Shown piece after piece: positions 1-7,636 of a DNA stretch of 64,000 bases. Position 1 is the stretch's first letter; each line of letters begins with the position of its first letter. The notes below the pieces were generated by a model that worked only from the letters and a program-made list of their open reading frames with translations, was not told where the DNA came from and searched no databases. Source of the DNA: an uncultured Collinsella sp. (GTDB taxonomy: Bacteria; Actinomycetota; Coriobacteriia; Coriobacteriales; Coriobacteriaceae). A program made the position numbers and the translations under genes. Where the stretch lies: positions 38,047 to 102,046 of the forward strand of contig UQTW01000005.1 of NCBI GenBank assembly GCA_900544115.1, read 5' to 3'.

Positions 1-219
1 ATTACCGAGGATGCTATCAGCTACGAGAAGGACGGCGAGGTCCACACCATCACCGGTGCCGATACGCTGGTGCTTGCCATGGGCTATCGTCCCAATACCA
101 AGCTGGCAGACGACCTGGCTGCAGCCGGTGTTGCCACCCACGTGCTGGGCGATGCCAACAAGTGCGGTAACATTCGCGACGCCATCGGCGATGGCTACAA
201 GGTTGCCTGTGAGCTCTAG
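1..219 (+). CDS. C-terminal end of an FAD/NAD(P)-dependent oxidoreductase (partial)
   Basis: The reading frame is open from the first base and stops at 217-219, so only the last 72 codons are present. The segment ADTLVLAMGYRPNTKLADDL followed by GDANKCGNIRDAIGDGY is the usual end of the pyridine-nucleotide-disulfide oxidoreductase half of old-yellow-enzyme-type reductases (2-enoate or dienoyl-CoA reductase family). In those proteins the D-A-x-x-x-G-x-I-x-x-A-I stretch contacts FAD. The substrate cannot be told because the flavin-reductase barrel lies outside the window. The family assignment is good; the precise enzyme is open. Confidence 0.75.
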   Translation: MTEDAISYEKDGEVHTITGADTLVLAMGYRPNTKLADDLAAAGVATHVLGDANKCGNIRDAIGDGYKVACEL

Positions 220-236
220 TTAACCCTTTGTTGCGT

Positions 237-284
237 GGGGGCCAGGTTACTTTGCGCTAAGTTGATGCATGTAAACCTGACCCC
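237..284 (+). repeat. Hairpin downstream of the oxidoreductase
   Basis: Arms GGGGCCAGGTTAC (237-250) and GTAAACCTGACCCC (271-284) pair with one bulge and one G-U. The GGGnCAGG word is shared with the REP-like repeats elsewhere in the window, but the rest differs. It may be a terminator-like or REP-like element. Confidence 0.45.
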
Positions 285-296
285 ATTGCACCATTT

Positions 297-331
297 GATA
301 AAACGCAAGCGCTCGCTGCCTGCGTTTTATC
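297..331. repeat. Perfect 11-bp inverted repeat
   Basis: GATAAAACGCA (297-307) and TGCGTTTTATC (321-331) are perfect reverse complements around a 13-nt loop. It lies between the end of the oxidoreductase and the 3' end of a minus-strand pseudogene, so it could serve as a bidirectional terminator. Confidence 0.5.
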
Positions 332-353
332 AAAGAAAGATTATTGTCGAGCC

Positions 354-632
354 TTAAATGCCTTTTGTTTGTGTGCCTTCCGCAATCATATTGCGGTTGT
401 AGACCAGGTGCAGATACATCGCATCGTGAGCGGCGGTGGGGTTGCGCGTCTCAATGGCGTCGGCCACACCGTGGTGCGTGCGGATGGTCTCCTCGACGAA
501 CTTTTTTGCCCGTTACGTCGATAAAGAGGGGAACGGATGCCTTGAGCACACCCATCAGACGGGTAACGGCGAGGTTGCCGCCATCCCAGGGCGGCTTCAT
601 GGGGTAGCGCCCGTACGCATCGAATTTTTCCT
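354..632 (-). pseudogene. Remnant of a GntR/FadR-type (FCD domain) regulator
   Basis: Read on the minus strand, one frame gives EKFDAYGRYPMKPPWDGGN followed by LAVTRLMGVLKASVPLFID, and after a shift the next frame gives KKFVEETIRTHHGVADAIET and then RNPTAAHDAMYLHLVYNRNM, ending at a stop at 354-356. The E-T-R-N-P-x-A-A-H-D-A-M-x-x-H-L pattern is characteristic of the last helices of FCD ligand-binding domains. The frame changes at a run of six A residues. The DNA-binding half is absent: an in-frame TGA and then a terminator hairpin lie immediately upstream. It is therefore a decayed gene. An intact FCD regulator lies at 2678-3370. Confidence 0.65.
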
Positions 633-650
633 CTCATAGATGTGCGGCAC

Positions 651-688
651 AAAGAGCCCCGAGTTCATACGAGCTCGGGGCTCTTTTC
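651..688. terminator. Rho-independent terminator
   Basis: AAAGAGCCCCGAG (651-663) pairs with CTCGGGGCTCTTT (674-686), followed by T residues. With A residues at the left foot it can work in both directions. It cuts off the 5' side of the FCD remnant. Confidence 0.75.
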
Positions 689-710
689 GTTTGGATTTCA
701 GACGTATTGA

Positions 711-845
711 CAGACGAAAACAGTCTGCGTCCGGTATTGAGCCATACGAAAGCGAAATTATGCGTCTTAATTCCGTACGCAAATCAAGACGAAAACAGTT
801 TGCGTCTTATATAAATCAGTACGCAAACGGTTTTCGTCTTATAAT
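711..845 (+). promoter_or_regulatory. Promoter with three related 23-bp operator-like sites
   Basis: Three 23-nt sites built on AAGACGAAAAC-A-GTTTGCGTCTT lie at 711-733, 786-808 and, inverted, 818-840; half-sites occur between them near 762-780. The third site runs directly into a TATAAT at 840-845, a likely -10 box for the gene that starts at 883. The arrangement suggests repression by a dimeric regulator, possibly the product of the next gene itself. The repeats are visible; the regulator is inference. Confidence 0.6.
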
Positions 846-882
846 ACGGTTATGAATGGTACGAAACGAGGGGGTTGTGCAT

Positions 883-2136
883 ATGGTTGTTAGAGAGAGC
901 CCTACAGTCGAATACAAGGAAAGCGTTACGCCGACGTTTCTTAAAACGGTGAGCGCCTATGCAAACTATGGGACGGGCAAGATTGAGTTTGGCGTTGATG
1001 ACGAGGGCGTGGTTGTCGGCCTTGCAGATCCGGTCGCAGAGTGTCTCCGCATCGAGAACATGATTAATGACAGCTTGGACCCCGCTCCCCGTTACACGCT
1101 CGAGCCCGATGAGAAACACGGGACCGTAATCCTTACGGTTTATGAGGGACAGGACAAACCCTATCGAAGCAAGGGAAAGGCCTACAGGCGAAACGATTCG
1201 GCAACGGTGGAGGTCGACCGGTTTGAGTATGGCAGGCTGACGCTCGAAGGCAGCAACGTAACGTTCGACGCGCTCACGTCGGCTCGCCAGGACTTGAGCT
1301 TTCATACGCTCGAGCATAAGTGTGTTGAACACCTCGGCATTTCCGAGCTAACGTCGGATATCTTGCGTACGCTCCGCTTGCTCGGCAAGGATGGCTATAC
1401 CAATGCCGCGGCGATTTTAGCGGATAAGAATGATTTTCCAGGCATCGACTGCGTCCGTTTTGGCGATACCGAGGATGTGATCTTGGATCGCGAGGCGGCG
1501 ACAAATGTATCCGCAATTGAGCAGGCGGACAGGGCGGTGGCTATGTTTGCACGCTACTACCGTTATGAGCGTATCGAAGGGATGGAGCGCGTCCAAACCG
1601 ATCGAATTCCTCTTGAGGCATTCCGCGAAGCTGTTGCAAACGCTTTAGTGCATCGGACGTGGGACGTTCGAGCGAACGTTCAAATTGCCCTGTACGATGA
1701 TCGCGTCGTTGTGACCTCCCCCGGATCGCTGCCCGCCGGTTTGACGACGGAACAATACCTGTATGGGCAGATATCCGTGCTCAGAAACCCCATCGTTGCA
1801 GAGGCCTTCTTAAAGCTGGATTACATCGAGAAATTTGGTACGGGAATTGCGCGCATTAGACGTGCCTATCGCGATTCGATCAATCAACCAATTTTTGATG
1901 TTCGCGGCGGCATGGTGGCCGTCACATTGCCCGTTACCGATGCCTTTGAAGGGTCCGAGGAAGAGGTCCAGGTTCTCAAGGCCTTGTCGGGCGGGCGACT
2001 TATGTCGCGAAGCGAGATTGAAAAACAGACGGGGCTGAGCCGCATGCGGACGTTGGCGGCACTCGAATCTCTGCTTGAACGGAATGCAATCGTAAGGCAG
2101 GGAACCGGGCGGGCCACGAAATACGAGCGCTCATAG
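883..2136 (+). CDS. AlbA_2/Schlafen-type transcriptional regulator with a RecG-like GHKL ATPase domain
   Basis: The 417-residue product begins with an AlbA_2 (Schlafen AAA_4-like) DNA-binding domain, with ESPTVEYKE and VSAYANYGTGKIEFGVDDEG in roughly the first 60 residues. Residues about 225-330 (FREAVANALVHRTW through EKFGTGIARIRRAY) match the HATPase_c_4 domain of putative RecG-like regulators, and the last 65 residues form a winged helix (LMSRSEIEKQTGLSRMRTLA). I chose ATG 883 because GAGGGGG sits 8 nt upstream; an in-frame ATG at 856 lacks a ribosome site and is too close to the -10 box. The gene stands alone between terminators, behind three operator-like repeats, which suits an autoregulated regulator. 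Its targets are unknown. Confidence 0.8.
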   Translation: MVVRESPTVEYKESVTPTFLKTVSAYANYGTGKIEFGVDDEGVVVGLADPVAECLRIENMINDSLDPAPRYTLEPDEKHGTVILTVYEGQDKPYRSKGKAYRRNDSATVEVDRFEYGRLTLEGSNVTFDALTSARQDLSFHTLEHKCVEHLGISELTSDILRTLRLLGKDGYTNAAAILADKNDFPGIDCVRFGDTEDVILDREAATNVSAIEQADRAVAMFARYYRYERIEGMERVQTDRIPLEAFREAVANALVHRTWDVRANVQIALYDDRVVVTSPGSLPAGLTTEQYLYGQISVLRNPIVAEAFLKLDYIEKFGTGIARIRRAYRDSINQPIFDVRGGMVAVTLPVTDAFEGSEEEVQVLKALSGGRLMSRSEIEKQTGLSRMRTLAALESLLERNAIVRQGTGRATKYERS

Positions 2137-2160
2137 TCCAAAAGAGCCATGGTACAAGAC

Positions 2161-2190
2161 GGACCCCAAGCCAGCGTTGGCTTGGGGTCC
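2161..2190. terminator. Hairpin terminator
   Basis: GGACCCCAAGCCA and TTGGCTTGGGGTCC form a stem of about 13 bp just after the AlbA-domain regulator. The downstream T content is low. Confidence 0.65.
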
Positions 2191-2229
2191 GTTATATCCC
2201 GGATGGTAATGGGCCGATTATTGTCAAGT

Positions 2230-2285
2230 TATAGCAAAGTACAGCGACGTACAGCAAAGTATAGTGAGATATAGCAAGCCGTATA
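2230..2285. repeat. Tandem array of a degenerate decamer
   Basis: TATAGCAAAG, TACAGCGACG, TACAGCAAAG, TATAGTGAGA and TATAGCAAGC follow each other without gaps from 2230 to 2279, and a sixth TATAGC appears at 2282. The 10-bp spacing puts every copy on the same face of the helix. It lies in a 540-bp gene-free stretch before a GntR gene. Its function is unknown. Confidence 0.6.
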
Positions 2286-2382
2286 GCGCGCCTTGATTTT
2301 CAACCCTTGATTATCAACCGTCCGTATTTCACAGCAACTTATAACAGGCTCGGGGTGCCAATTTGGGGTGCAGTAGTGCTGC

Positions 2383-2542
2383 GCCACGAAAAGGGCCTAT
2401 CTACTACGTTTAAGCCGCAGGGGTCAACCATAGTCGGTTTTTTCGAAAATCGACAAGCTGTCTACCTGCGGTTTTGTTTTCACGGTTTTCGGTATGGCCG
2501 AGGCTATCCGTGTTAACGTAATAGATGGGCCACTTTTGTGGC
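2383..2542. mobile_element. MITE-like structured repeat, copy A (160 bp)
   Basis: Imperfect 26-bp terminal inverted repeats lie at 2383-2408 and 2517-2542 (GCCAC.AAA..GG.CC.ATCTA.TACG). Inside, GTCGGTTTT and AAAATCGAC form a hairpin around TTCG, and CCGCAGG pairs with CCTGCGG. A second copy of exactly the same length lies at 25055-25214 and a divergent one at 24768-24918. It encodes no protein. It could be a miniature transposable element or a structured RNA. Confidence 0.65.
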
Positions 2543-2677
2543 AAGGGGGGCCGATCTGCGGGCCAGGGTAGCTAAAAGAGCCCCGTCCCAAAAAGACTGA
2601 TTGGGAGCTGGGGCGTGTCGATGCGATAGTATTACGTGGTGAAATTCGACAAACCGTGAGCTTCATCCGAGGGCTTT

Positions 2678-3370
2678 ATGGAACAACACCAGCATAATCA
2701 GAGCCTGCAAGATCAGGCATACAACGCATTGCGCTCCAAGATCATCTATGCCGAGCTCAAGCCCGGCACGCGCCTTTCGGCGATTGGTCTGGAAAAGGAG
2801 ACGGGAATCGGGCGCACGCCCATTCGCGAGTCTTTTGTGCGCTTGCGTGAGCAGGAGCTGGTGGAAACGCGTCCCAAAAGCGGCACCTATGTCTCAAAAA
2901 TCAGCATGGAGCGCGCCGAGAACGCCTGTTTCTTGCGCGAGAAACTCGAGAGAAGCGTGCTCATTAAATGCTGCTCTGCCGTCACGCCCGAGCAAAAGCA
3001 GCGGCTCGAGCGGATTCTTGCCGAGTCCGAGTCGCTCGACCATAGCGAAACGCGTCGCTTTTTCGATCTGGACAACCTGTTCCATGAGACGTGTTTTGAG
3101 ATTGCCGGCCGCCACATGTTGTGGGATTGGATGAAGAGCGTCAACACACATTTTGAGCGATACAACTGGTTGCGTATGGTGTCGCAGGATCTGGATTGGG
3201 AGCCGATTCGTCGGCAGCATCGCCGAATTCTCGAGGCCATTAAGAAGGGCGATACCGACGCGGCGAGCTACCTGGCAGAGACGCACCTGCATCTGATGCC
3301 CGAGGAACAGGGCCCGGTTATCGCCTTGCATCCCGACTACTTTGAGCTGTCGAAAGACTCGTCAATCTAG
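2678..3370 (+). CDS. GntR family transcriptional regulator, FCD (FadR) subfamily
   Basis: The 230-residue product has an N-terminal winged helix (residues about 10-75; AYNALRSKIIYAELKPGTRL, then EKETGIGRTPIRESFVRL, VETRPKSGTYVSKI). An all-helical FCD effector-binding domain follows, with conserved metal or ligand residues of the family such as D and H in FFDLDNLFHETCFEIAGR and the final AETHLHLM. FCD regulators usually bind small organic acids or sugar acids, but no metabolic operon lies alongside, so the ligand is unknown. ATG 2678 follows a weak GAGGG ribosome site. The upstream gene-free stretch carries the decamer array and a MITE-like element. Confidence 0.85.
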   Translation: MEQHQHNQSLQDQAYNALRSKIIYAELKPGTRLSAIGLEKETGIGRTPIRESFVRLREQELVETRPKSGTYVSKISMERAENACFLREKLERSVLIKCCSAVTPEQKQRLERILAESESLDHSETRRFFDLDNLFHETCFEIAGRHMLWDWMKSVNTHFERYNWLRMVSQDLDWEPIRRQHRRILEAIKKGDTDAASYLAETHLHLMPEEQGPVIALHPDYFELSKDSSI

Positions 3371-3494
3371 CCCATCGCCGCATCTGCTCGAGACACAAAA
3401 ACGATGCTGCTCACCTACAGCGTTTTGCAACCGAGATTTTTAAAAAATGCCTAAAATGGCTCAGATTGCTGACAATTGGGAAACGGGGTGCGCT

Positions 3495-4517
3495 ATGGCG
3501 CAGATGAGGATTAAGGACATTGCCGCCGAGGCGGGCGTGAGCCCGGCCACGGTCTCGCGCTATCTCAATAACCGCCCCGGGCAGATGACCGAGGAGACCC
3601 GCGCCCGCATCGCGGCGGTTATCGAGCGCACCGGCTATCGCCCACGTGCCGCCGCACGCAATCTGCGCAGCTCGCGCGCCAACCTCATCGGCGTAATCTT
3701 GGCCGACATCGCCAACCCGTTCTCCAGCGCCATGCTCGAAGGGCTTTCCGCCAGCGCCGCCGCGCGCGGCTGCTCGCTCATGACGGCCATTAGCGGCAAC
3801 GACCCCGCCAAGGAAGCGGAGTCGCTCACCAGACTTATCGATGCCGGCGTGGACGGCCTGGTCGTCAACACCTGCGGAGGCAATGACGAGGCGATCGCCG
3901 CGGCAGCGGGACGCCTACCCGTTGTGCTGCTCGACCGCGATGTTGCCGATGGCGGCATCGATCTGGTGACATCTAACAACCGTGAGCTGGTCGCCGGCCT
4001 GGTAGACGCCTTGGCTGCTGCGGGCAGCGAGCGTCTGTGCCTGCTTACCGAGGCAAGCGATGACAGCCCCGTGCGTCGTGAGCGCGCTGAGGCGTTTGCC
4101 GACGAGCTCTCGCGCCGCGGCCTGGCCGGCGAGGTCGTCACCTTGGCGGACGGTGGTGCCGAGGGTGTCAGTCGCCTGGACGAGACCATCCGCGGCTATG
4201 CGGGTAAAAAGCTCGGCCTCATTGCCGTCAACGGCCTGGTCTTCCTGCGCCTGACCGAGGCACTGGCGCAGCTGGGTCCCTCGCTGCCGGCGGGCCTTAA
4301 GATCGCAACGTTTGACGATTACCCCTGGAACCACGTGCTCTTTGGCGGTGTGACCACGGCCGCGCAAGACACCCACACCATCGCCGAGCGCGTAATCGAG
4401 CGTCTGTCCGAGCGCATCGACGTCGTTACCACTACGGTGGGCGACGCCGCAAAGCTCGCCCCCAAGCGCATCGAGATCCCCGGTCACATCGAACACCGCG
4501 CTTCGACCTCGCGCTAG
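3495..4517 (+). CDS. LacI family transcriptional regulator
   Basis: The 340-residue product starts with the LacI helix-turn-helix and hinge (MRIKDIAAEAGVSPATVSRY at the start, then RAAARNLRSSRANLIGVIL). A periplasmic-binding-like sensor domain follows (ADIANPFSSAMLEGLSASAA, VDGLVVNT, KIATFDDYPWNHVLFGGVTT). FDDYPW in the last subdomain resembles the KdgR/gluconate-type branch, but I cannot name the sugar. ATG 3495 is preferred over an in-frame ATG at 3447 because the domain normally begins within a few residues of the start and AACGGGG precedes it. No sugar operon adjoins the gene, so its targets are elsewhere. Confidence 0.85.
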   Translation: MAQMRIKDIAAEAGVSPATVSRYLNNRPGQMTEETRARIAAVIERTGYRPRAAARNLRSSRANLIGVILADIANPFSSAMLEGLSASAAARGCSLMTAISGNDPAKEAESLTRLIDAGVDGLVVNTCGGNDEAIAAAAGRLPVVLLDRDVADGGIDLVTSNNRELVAGLVDALAAAGSERLCLLTEASDDSPVRRERAEAFADELSRRGLAGEVVTLADGGAEGVSRLDETIRGYAGKKLGLIAVNGLVFLRLTEALAQLGPSLPAGLKIATFDDYPWNHVLFGGVTTAAQDTHTIAERVIERLSERIDVVTTTVGDAAKLAPKRIEIPGHIEHRASTSR

Positions 4518-4559
4518 TCTGTGTGATATTATATAGACAATGTCATACAGGAGGTATCC

Positions 4560-5054
4560 ATGGCTGCGTCTGTGCTGAGTGTTCGAGTGGACTCGTCAAT
4601 TAAAGATTCATTTGCCGAGCTGTGCGAAGAACTCGGCATGACTTCGTCCGTTGCGGTCAATATGTTCATGAGGCAGATGTTGCGCGAGCGCTCGCTGCCG
4701 TTTGTGCCTTCACTCGGTAAAAGCTCTGCGAGCGAAAGCGCCGCAGCGGGCATTTTGGATACCGCTCAGATTGAGTCCGCCGTCCGCGAGGCAGCCAGCC
4801 CGATTCCCGCCATCAAAACCGTGATCCTATTTGGATCGTATGCCCGTGGCGAGGCGCGTGCAGATAGTGATATCGACTTGCGCCTCGAAGTCGATCGCGA
4901 GCAGGGCTTTGGTCTTTTTGCGTTGTCGGCGTTTGGCGAGGCAGTGCGCAAGGAAACCGGAAGGCAGGTGGACCTTGTCTCGAGCGATTATCTTGATGAC
5001 GATCTTGCCGCGGTAATCGAGCGCGAAGGAGTGATCCTTTATGATCGCGCGTAA
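4560..5054 (+). CDS. RelB/DinJ-like domain fused to an MNT nucleotidyltransferase (antitoxin of a HEPN/MNT pair)
   Basis: Residues 1-50 (LSVRVDSSIKDSFAELCEEL, SSVAVNMFMRQMLRE) look like the ribbon-helix-helix part of a RelB/DinJ antitoxin. Residues 85-164 form a minimal nucleotidyltransferase with FGSYARGEARADSDIDL: G92-S93 and D104/D106 are the nucleotide- and metal-binding residues. In type VII HEPN/MNT systems the MNT protein silences the HEPN toxin by adding AMP to a tyrosine. Here the added RHH could supply DNA binding and autoregulation, which standalone MNT proteins lack. A strong AGGAGGT site precedes the ATG. The gene overlaps the HEPN gene by 14 nt. Confidence 0.8.
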   Translation: MAASVLSVRVDSSIKDSFAELCEELGMTSSVAVNMFMRQMLRERSLPFVPSLGKSSASESAAAGILDTAQIESAVREAASPIPAIKTVILFGSYARGEARADSDIDLRLEVDREQGFGLFALSAFGEAVRKETGRQVDLVSSDYLDDDLAAVIEREGVILYDRA

Positions 5055-5412
5055 GTCAGACGGCCTCCGCGCCCAAGAGGTCTTGGAGGCCATCGCTGAA
5101 ACGAACGAGCGCATCAAGGCTTTTGATATCACCGAGGACCAGTTTCTGCATGCGAATGACGTGCGGACGAGGGCGTTGGCGGACTCCCTTTTGATGTGCG
5201 CGCTTAGGGTGACGGAAGAAGCGGGCAAGTTGTCGGAACGCTCGCAGCGGCTTCATCCCGAAATTGAGTGGCGTGGAATTATCGGCATGAGAAATTACCT
5301 CGCGCATGATTACGGCAATGTCGACCGATCGGTTGTTTGGGATGCGGTGACGATGGAGTTTCCGGCGCTGGAACGAGCGTGTAGGCAAATTGTTTCCGAA
5401 TCCGAGCGATAA
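5041..5412 (+). CDS. HEPN domain RNase toxin (HepT-like)
   Basis: This 123-residue all-helical protein has the RX4HXY motif of HEPN RNases: R84-N-Y-L-A-H89-D-Y91. Arg and His are the catalytic pair that cuts RNA, and the tyrosine is the residue AMPylated by partner MNT proteins in the type VII systems studied. It overlaps the preceding RelB-MNT gene, so the two are translationally coupled in the usual MNT-HEPN order. The length fits the HepT family. Confidence 0.8.
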   Translation: MIARKSDGLRAQEVLEAIAETNERIKAFDITEDQFLHANDVRTRALADSLLMCALRVTEEAGKLSERSQRLHPEIEWRGIIGMRNYLAHDYGNVDRSVVWDAVTMEFPALERACRQIVSESER

Positions 5413-5545
5413 TCACTTGTCATACCAGCCTGTTCACACACGTTTTTTGAGCGCTTGATACGCTTTAACCCTGCGGAAACATTTTTCTGCGATAGTATCT
5501 GCGATATAGACCAGTCGAAACCCGCCCGAAAGAAAGGGGAGCGAC

Positions 5546-6883
5546 ATGAACCAGCAGAACATCGATTACGTACTCCGCTCCGTAGAGCAGCGTGATATCC
5601 GCTTTGTGCGTCTGTGGTTTGTCGACATTCTCGGCCGCCTCAAAAACTTTGCTATTAGCCCCGAGGACCTCGAGGTCGCATTTGAGGAGGGCATTGGCTT
5701 TGACGGCTCGGCCATCGAGGGCTTTGCCACGCCCGAGGAAGCCGATATGCTGGCGTTCCCCGATGCCTCGACCTTCCAGATTCTGCCGTGGCGCCCGAGC
5801 CACAACGGCGTCGCCCGCGTGTTCTGCGACGTGTGCACTCCCGATCGCAAGCCGTTTGCCGGCGACCCGCGCGATGCCCTGCGCCGCATGTTCCGCAAGG
5901 CCGAGAAGGCTGGCTATCTGCTCAACGTGGGCGCTGAGCTGGAGTATTACTACTTCCCCGACGAGCACACGCCCGAGCCGCTCGACAACGTGGGCTACTT
6001 CGATCTTTCGGTGAGCGATGCCGCTCGCGACCTGCGTCGTAACACGGTCCTCACGCTCGAGAAGATGTCCGTGCCCGTGGAGTACACCTTCCACGCCGCC
6101 GGTCGCTCACAGCACGGCATGAGCCTGCGCCACGCCGAGGCCCTGAGCATGTCCGACGCCATTACCACGGCCAAGCTCATCATTAAGCAGCAGGCTTACG
6201 AGAGCGGCTGCCACGCCTCCTTTATGCCCAAGCCGCTGGCGGGCGAGGACGGCAGCGCCATGTTTTTGCATCAGTCGCTGTTCGACCATGACGGCAACAA
6301 CGTCTTTTGGGGCGAGGGCGACGAGAAGTACCATCTCTCCGACGTCGCCAAGCACTATATGGCCGGTATCTTGGCGCACGCGCGCGAGATTAGCGCCATC
6401 ACCAACCCCACGGTCAATTCGTACAAGCGCATCACCACGGGCGGCGACTCCGTGCCGCAGTACGCCACGTGGGGCCTGCGCAACCGCGCAAGCATGATCC
6501 GCATCCCGGTCTACAAGCCCGGCAAGCAGCTTTCCACACGCATTGAGCTTCGCAGCCCCGATCCCATGGCTAACCCGTATCTGGTCAACGCCGTCACGCT
6601 GGCGGCTGGTCTCGACGGCATCGAGCGCAAGCTGGAGCTCCCGCCCGAGGCAACGGCCGAGACGCTCAAGCTCACCGGCCGTCAGATGCTCGAGGCCGGT
6701 TACGCGCCGCTGCCGCGCTCGCTCAAAGAGGCGCTCGACGTGTTTGAGGACTCGCAGTTTATGAAGGATGCCCTCGGCGAGCACATCCATAGCTTCTTCC
6801 TCAAAAAGAAGCGCGACGAGTGGCATAAGTTTGAGTCCACGATCACCGAATGGGAGATCAAGCACTACCTGGCGAACTCCTAA
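5546..6883 (+). CDS. glnA: Type I glutamine synthetase
   Basis: The 445-residue product makes glutamine from glutamate, ammonia and ATP in the cytoplasm. The N-terminal beta-grasp part carries FDGSAIEGF and DMLAFPD; the catalytic part carries ELEYYYF, the HEPN-like ITNPTVNSYKRIT loop and NRASMIRIP with its substrate-binding arginines. The length and the lack of the extra insertion and adenylylated tyrosine loop place it in the GSI-alpha group, normally regulated by feedback and transcription rather than by adenylylation. AAAGGGGA precedes the ATG. A GlnR-like regulator follows 50 nt downstream. Confidence 0.95.
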   Translation: MNQQNIDYVLRSVEQRDIRFVRLWFVDILGRLKNFAISPEDLEVAFEEGIGFDGSAIEGFATPEEADMLAFPDASTFQILPWRPSHNGVARVFCDVCTPDRKPFAGDPRDALRRMFRKAEKAGYLLNVGAELEYYYFPDEHTPEPLDNVGYFDLSVSDAARDLRRNTVLTLEKMSVPVEYTFHAAGRSQHGMSLRHAEALSMSDAITTAKLIIKQQAYESGCHASFMPKPLAGEDGSAMFLHQSLFDHDGNNVFWGEGDEKYHLSDVAKHYMAGILAHAREISAITNPTVNSYKRITTGGDSVPQYATWGLRNRASMIRIPVYKPGKQLSTRIELRSPDPMANPYLVNAVTLAAGLDGIERKLELPPEATAETLKLTGRQMLEAGYAPLPRSLKEALDVFEDSQFMKDALGEHIHSFFLKKKRDEWHKFESTITEWEIKHYLANS

Positions 6884-6933
6884 TCGCGCTGGCTTGTCCC
6901 AGTACGATTGAGCTCATTTCTTTGGAGGCCGAT

Positions 6934-7596
6934 ATGTCCGAAAAGAGTGCCCTGTTCATGGCGCGCACGACGCGCTTCCACGAGTTTGCCCGCAGCTTGA
7001 CGACCACCCTGGGTGTCGAGGTGAGTCTGGCCACCCCCGATTCGCCAACTGCGGCGCACGACTTTGACCTGCTGATCCTCGATTCCGATGGCATCCGCAG
7101 CGACCGCATCGATCAGATTGCCAAGTGGCTCGACGATCGCGGCGGTGTTCCCATGCTGGTGATCGTCGACGACGAGGCGCTCGGCACCCTGCGCCTGCCG
7201 AATCATGCGCATGCCGACTTTGTATGTCCCACGGCGACGCCCAACGAGCTCAAGGCTCGTGCACAGCGTCTGATGGGCGAGGAGGAGCCCGTCGCCTCCG
7301 ATGATGTGCTCAACATCGATAACCTTGAGATCAACCTGGCCACCTACCAGGTGACACTCGATAGCGAGCCCATTGACCTGACGCTGATGGAGTACTCGCT
7401 GCTGAGTTTTTTGGCGACGCATCCCAACCGCGCCTACAGCCGCGAGGTACTGCTGCACCGCGTGTGGGGCTTTGAGTACTGCGGCGGTACGCGCACCGTC
7501 GACGTGCATATCCGACGCATCCGCTCCAAGGTGGGCCCGCAGATCGCGGCGCACATCACCACCGTCCGCGGCGTGGGCTATCTGTTTAAGGACTAG
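6934..7596 (+). CDS. OmpR-family orphan response regulator, GlnR-like
   Basis: The 220-residue product has a degenerate receiver domain (1-115) and a C-terminal winged helix (about 130-220; LTLMEYSLLSFLATHPNRAY, GGTRTVDVHIRRIRSKVG, TTVRGVGYLFKD). An Asp is present at the phosphoacceptor position (LILDSD, D50), but the beta-1 acidic pair is absent and the conserved Lys of K-P is replaced (FVCPTA). This is as in actinobacterial GlnR, which works without a kinase. Its position directly behind glnA supports control of nitrogen assimilation. ATG 6934 has TTTGGAGG upstream; the open frame begins earlier inside glnA, which I reject as a start. Confidence 0.8.
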   Translation: MSEKSALFMARTTRFHEFARSLTTTLGVEVSLATPDSPTAAHDFDLLILDSDGIRSDRIDQIAKWLDDRGGVPMLVIVDDEALGTLRLPNHAHADFVCPTATPNELKARAQRLMGEEEPVASDDVLNIDNLEINLATYQVTLDSEPIDLTLMEYSLLSFLATHPNRAYSREVLLHRVWGFEYCGGTRTVDVHIRRIRSKVGPQIAAHITTVRGVGYLFKD

Positions 7597-7600
7597 ATTT

Positions 7601-7636
7601 CCACCACAAAGGGGACAGGCACCTTTGTGATGGTTT
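7601..7636 (+). repeat. REP-like terminator hairpin, family 1
   Basis: CCACCACAAAGG and CCTTTGTGATGG flank a GGACAGGCA loop and are followed by TTTT. It is one of seven related copies in the window, each 3' of a plus-strand gene. Confidence 0.75.

Noticed and set aside
2230..2285. The decamer array as replication iterons
   Set aside because: Units are only 10 bp, no Rep or DnaA-box pattern is nearby, and the setting is chromosomal.
6850..6933. An upstream start for the GlnR-like gene inside glnA
   Set aside because: The ATG at 6934 has a strong TTTGGAGG site and fits the family start.
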